64,000 bases of DNA from NCBI RefSeq assembly GCF_026646375.1, contig NZ_JAIPPU010000013.1:1-64000 (forward strand), in the 5' to 3' direction. Below the pieces are notes generated by a model. The model was not told the DNA's origin. It made no database searches and saw only the letters and a program-made list of their open reading frames with translations. The position numbers and the translations under genes were made by a program. This stretch comes from Acetobacterium wieringae. Its GTDB lineage: Bacteria; Bacillota; Clostridia; Eubacteriales; Eubacteriaceae. Positions 63,103-64,000 of this stretch are shown one piece after another (the first letter of the stretch is position 1; the number at the start of each line of letters is the position of its first letter).

Positions 63103-64000
63103 ATGAGTCAACCATTGAAAAAATCAGTTGTCAACCTTTACGGGTTACCGTCCTTCGGGTTTCAGACCCTCGTCACCATCGAGGTCATGTTTTTTGCGGC
63201 ATTTTTGACTGACTTTGTCAAATTGCCACTGGCATTGGTTAGTACACTCTTACTGGCAACCAGTCTGGTCGATATTATTTCGGTTCCGACATCGGGTGTT
63301 ATTCTGGAGAAAAGCAATCTAAAATGGGGGAAATACCGTTCCTGGCTGTTGGTCGGCCCACCAGTTGCCGCGCTATTTTATATTCTGCAGTTTGCCCAGC
63401 TGGGCGGGTCTGGAACCGTTACGGCAATCATTATTTTTACGGGTTTTGTTGTTAGCCATTTAGTCTGGAATACCTTCTATGCTGCCCATATCTCGTTGAA
63501 TAATGCCATGACCTTGGATCGTGGCGAACGAATTTCCATGGCCAGTAACCGTGGGATGTTCAATGCTCTGGGAACCTTGGCATTTACTTACTTTGGGGTG
63601 CAAGCCATTACCAGCATTGGCGCTGCTGTTGGCAACCCAGTCTTAGGTTATACCTACATGGCCGCCATTACCGGCTGTATCATGATTGCCTGTAACTGGA
63701 TTTATTTTGTCCTGACCAAGGATTACGCTTTTAACGGTTGTGCAGCACCTGTGGGAAAAGCAGCTGACAAGATGTCCGTTGGTGAAATGCTCAAACAAAT
63801 TATTGTCAACCCACCATTAATGGGCTTGATGATCGTTGAGTTGGGCCGATACCTGGGCCGTTTTATTATTTTCGGAATGGCCTTCTATTATTTTAAATAT
63901 GTTATCAACGATTTACCAGGCATGGCATTATTTATGACGGGATTAACTGTCATTAACTTCCTTTCAGCGATGATTGCCGCTCCGATTGCCAAACGTCTGG
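63103..64000 (+). CDS. GPH-family (MFS-type) sodium/proton symporter, truncated by the window end
   Basis: The first 299 residues of a membrane transporter of the glycoside-pentoside-hexuronide family. YGLPSFGFQTLVTIEVMFFAAFLTDFV is the first span, DIISVPTSGVILEK and KWGKYRSWLLVGPP are the conserved cytoplasmic loop (family pattern D..DP..G...D....KWGR.RP.LL), and SLNNAMTLDRGERISMASNRG follows. It starts 47 bases after etfA with an AAGGAG ribosome site, so it probably imports the substrate, or exports the reduced product, of the operon. No stop codon is reached. Confidence 0.88.
   Translation, partial: MSQPLKKSVVNLYGLPSFGFQTLVTIEVMFFAAFLTDFVKLPLALVSTLLLATSLVDIISVPTSGVILEKSNLKWGKYRSWLLVGPPVAALFYILQFAQLGGSGTVTAIIIFTGFVVSHLVWNTFYAAHISLNNAMTLDRGERISMASNRGMFNALGTLAFTYFGVQAITSIGAAVGNPVLGYTYMAAITGCIMIACNWIYFVLTKDYAFNGCAAPVGKAADKMSVGEMLKQIIVNPPLMGLMIVELGRYLGRFIIFGMAFYYFKYVINDLPGMALFMTGLTVINFLSAMIAAPIAKRL

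Overview
The window looks like chromosomal DNA of an anaerobic, Gram-positive acetogen-like member of the Clostridia, most likely Acetobacterium or a close relative in the Eubacteriaceae. This is inferred from gene content only: a glgB-P-C-D-A glycogen operon with the GlgD subunit typical of Firmicutes, CarD and YacL-type PIN/TRAM proteins, a split transketolase, and above all a car-like (caffeate respiration) operon whose EtfA carries a ferredoxin domain. No rRNA, tRNA, CRISPR array, prophage or insertion sequence was seen.

Layout. 0.2-4.9 kb: two-component system plus MacB/LolCDE-type ABC exporter (+). 5.0-17.5 kb: glycogen metabolism (-), with two glycogen phosphorylases and a GH13 maltodextrin hydrolase. 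17.6-19.4 kb: two overlapping YihY-family membrane proteins (-). 19.5-25.6 kb: aconitase, AIM24-like protein, DegV (-) and Tex. 25.6-38.6 kb: housekeeping genes on +: CarD, PIN/TRAM protein, RsmF-like methylase, hexapeptide protein, DUF523, Ddl, DUF1934, ArgS, TcdA, IspF, MtnN, Alr and a two-subunit transketolase. 38.7-43.2 kb: nitroreductase, a methyltransferase-DUF2284 fusion (-), and a TetR/CPBP-protease/PEBP group behind a 48-bp perfect palindrome.

The accessory part is 43.2-64.0 kb. A cobalamin riboswitch with a transcription terminator leads an ECF transporter: fused double ATPase, T component and a YkoE-like S component. Then come a UbiD-family prFMN decarboxylase, hydantoinase A and B-like subunits, UbiX prenyltransferase and an LpdD-like small protein, which looks like one operon joining prenyl-flavin and ATP-dependent chemistry. 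A convergent GntR/FCD regulator separates it from the last operon: class III CoA-transferase, radical dehydratase activator, two 2-hydroxyacyl-CoA dehydratase subunits, AMP-forming acyl-CoA ligase, acyl-CoA dehydrogenase, EtfB, ferredoxin-EtfA, and a GPH-family transporter cut by the window end.

How the last operon could work (inference): a 2-hydroxy acid is taken up, activated by the ligase or CoA-transferase, dehydrated to an enoyl-CoA by the ATP-primed radical dehydratase, and reduced by the dehydrogenase/Etf complex, possibly with electron bifurcation to ferredoxin. That combines the caffeate-respiration (CarA-E) scheme with the Fld/Had (phenyllactate or 2-hydroxyisocaproate) scheme. The substrates of this operon and of the UbiD-HyuAB operon cannot be read from sequence.
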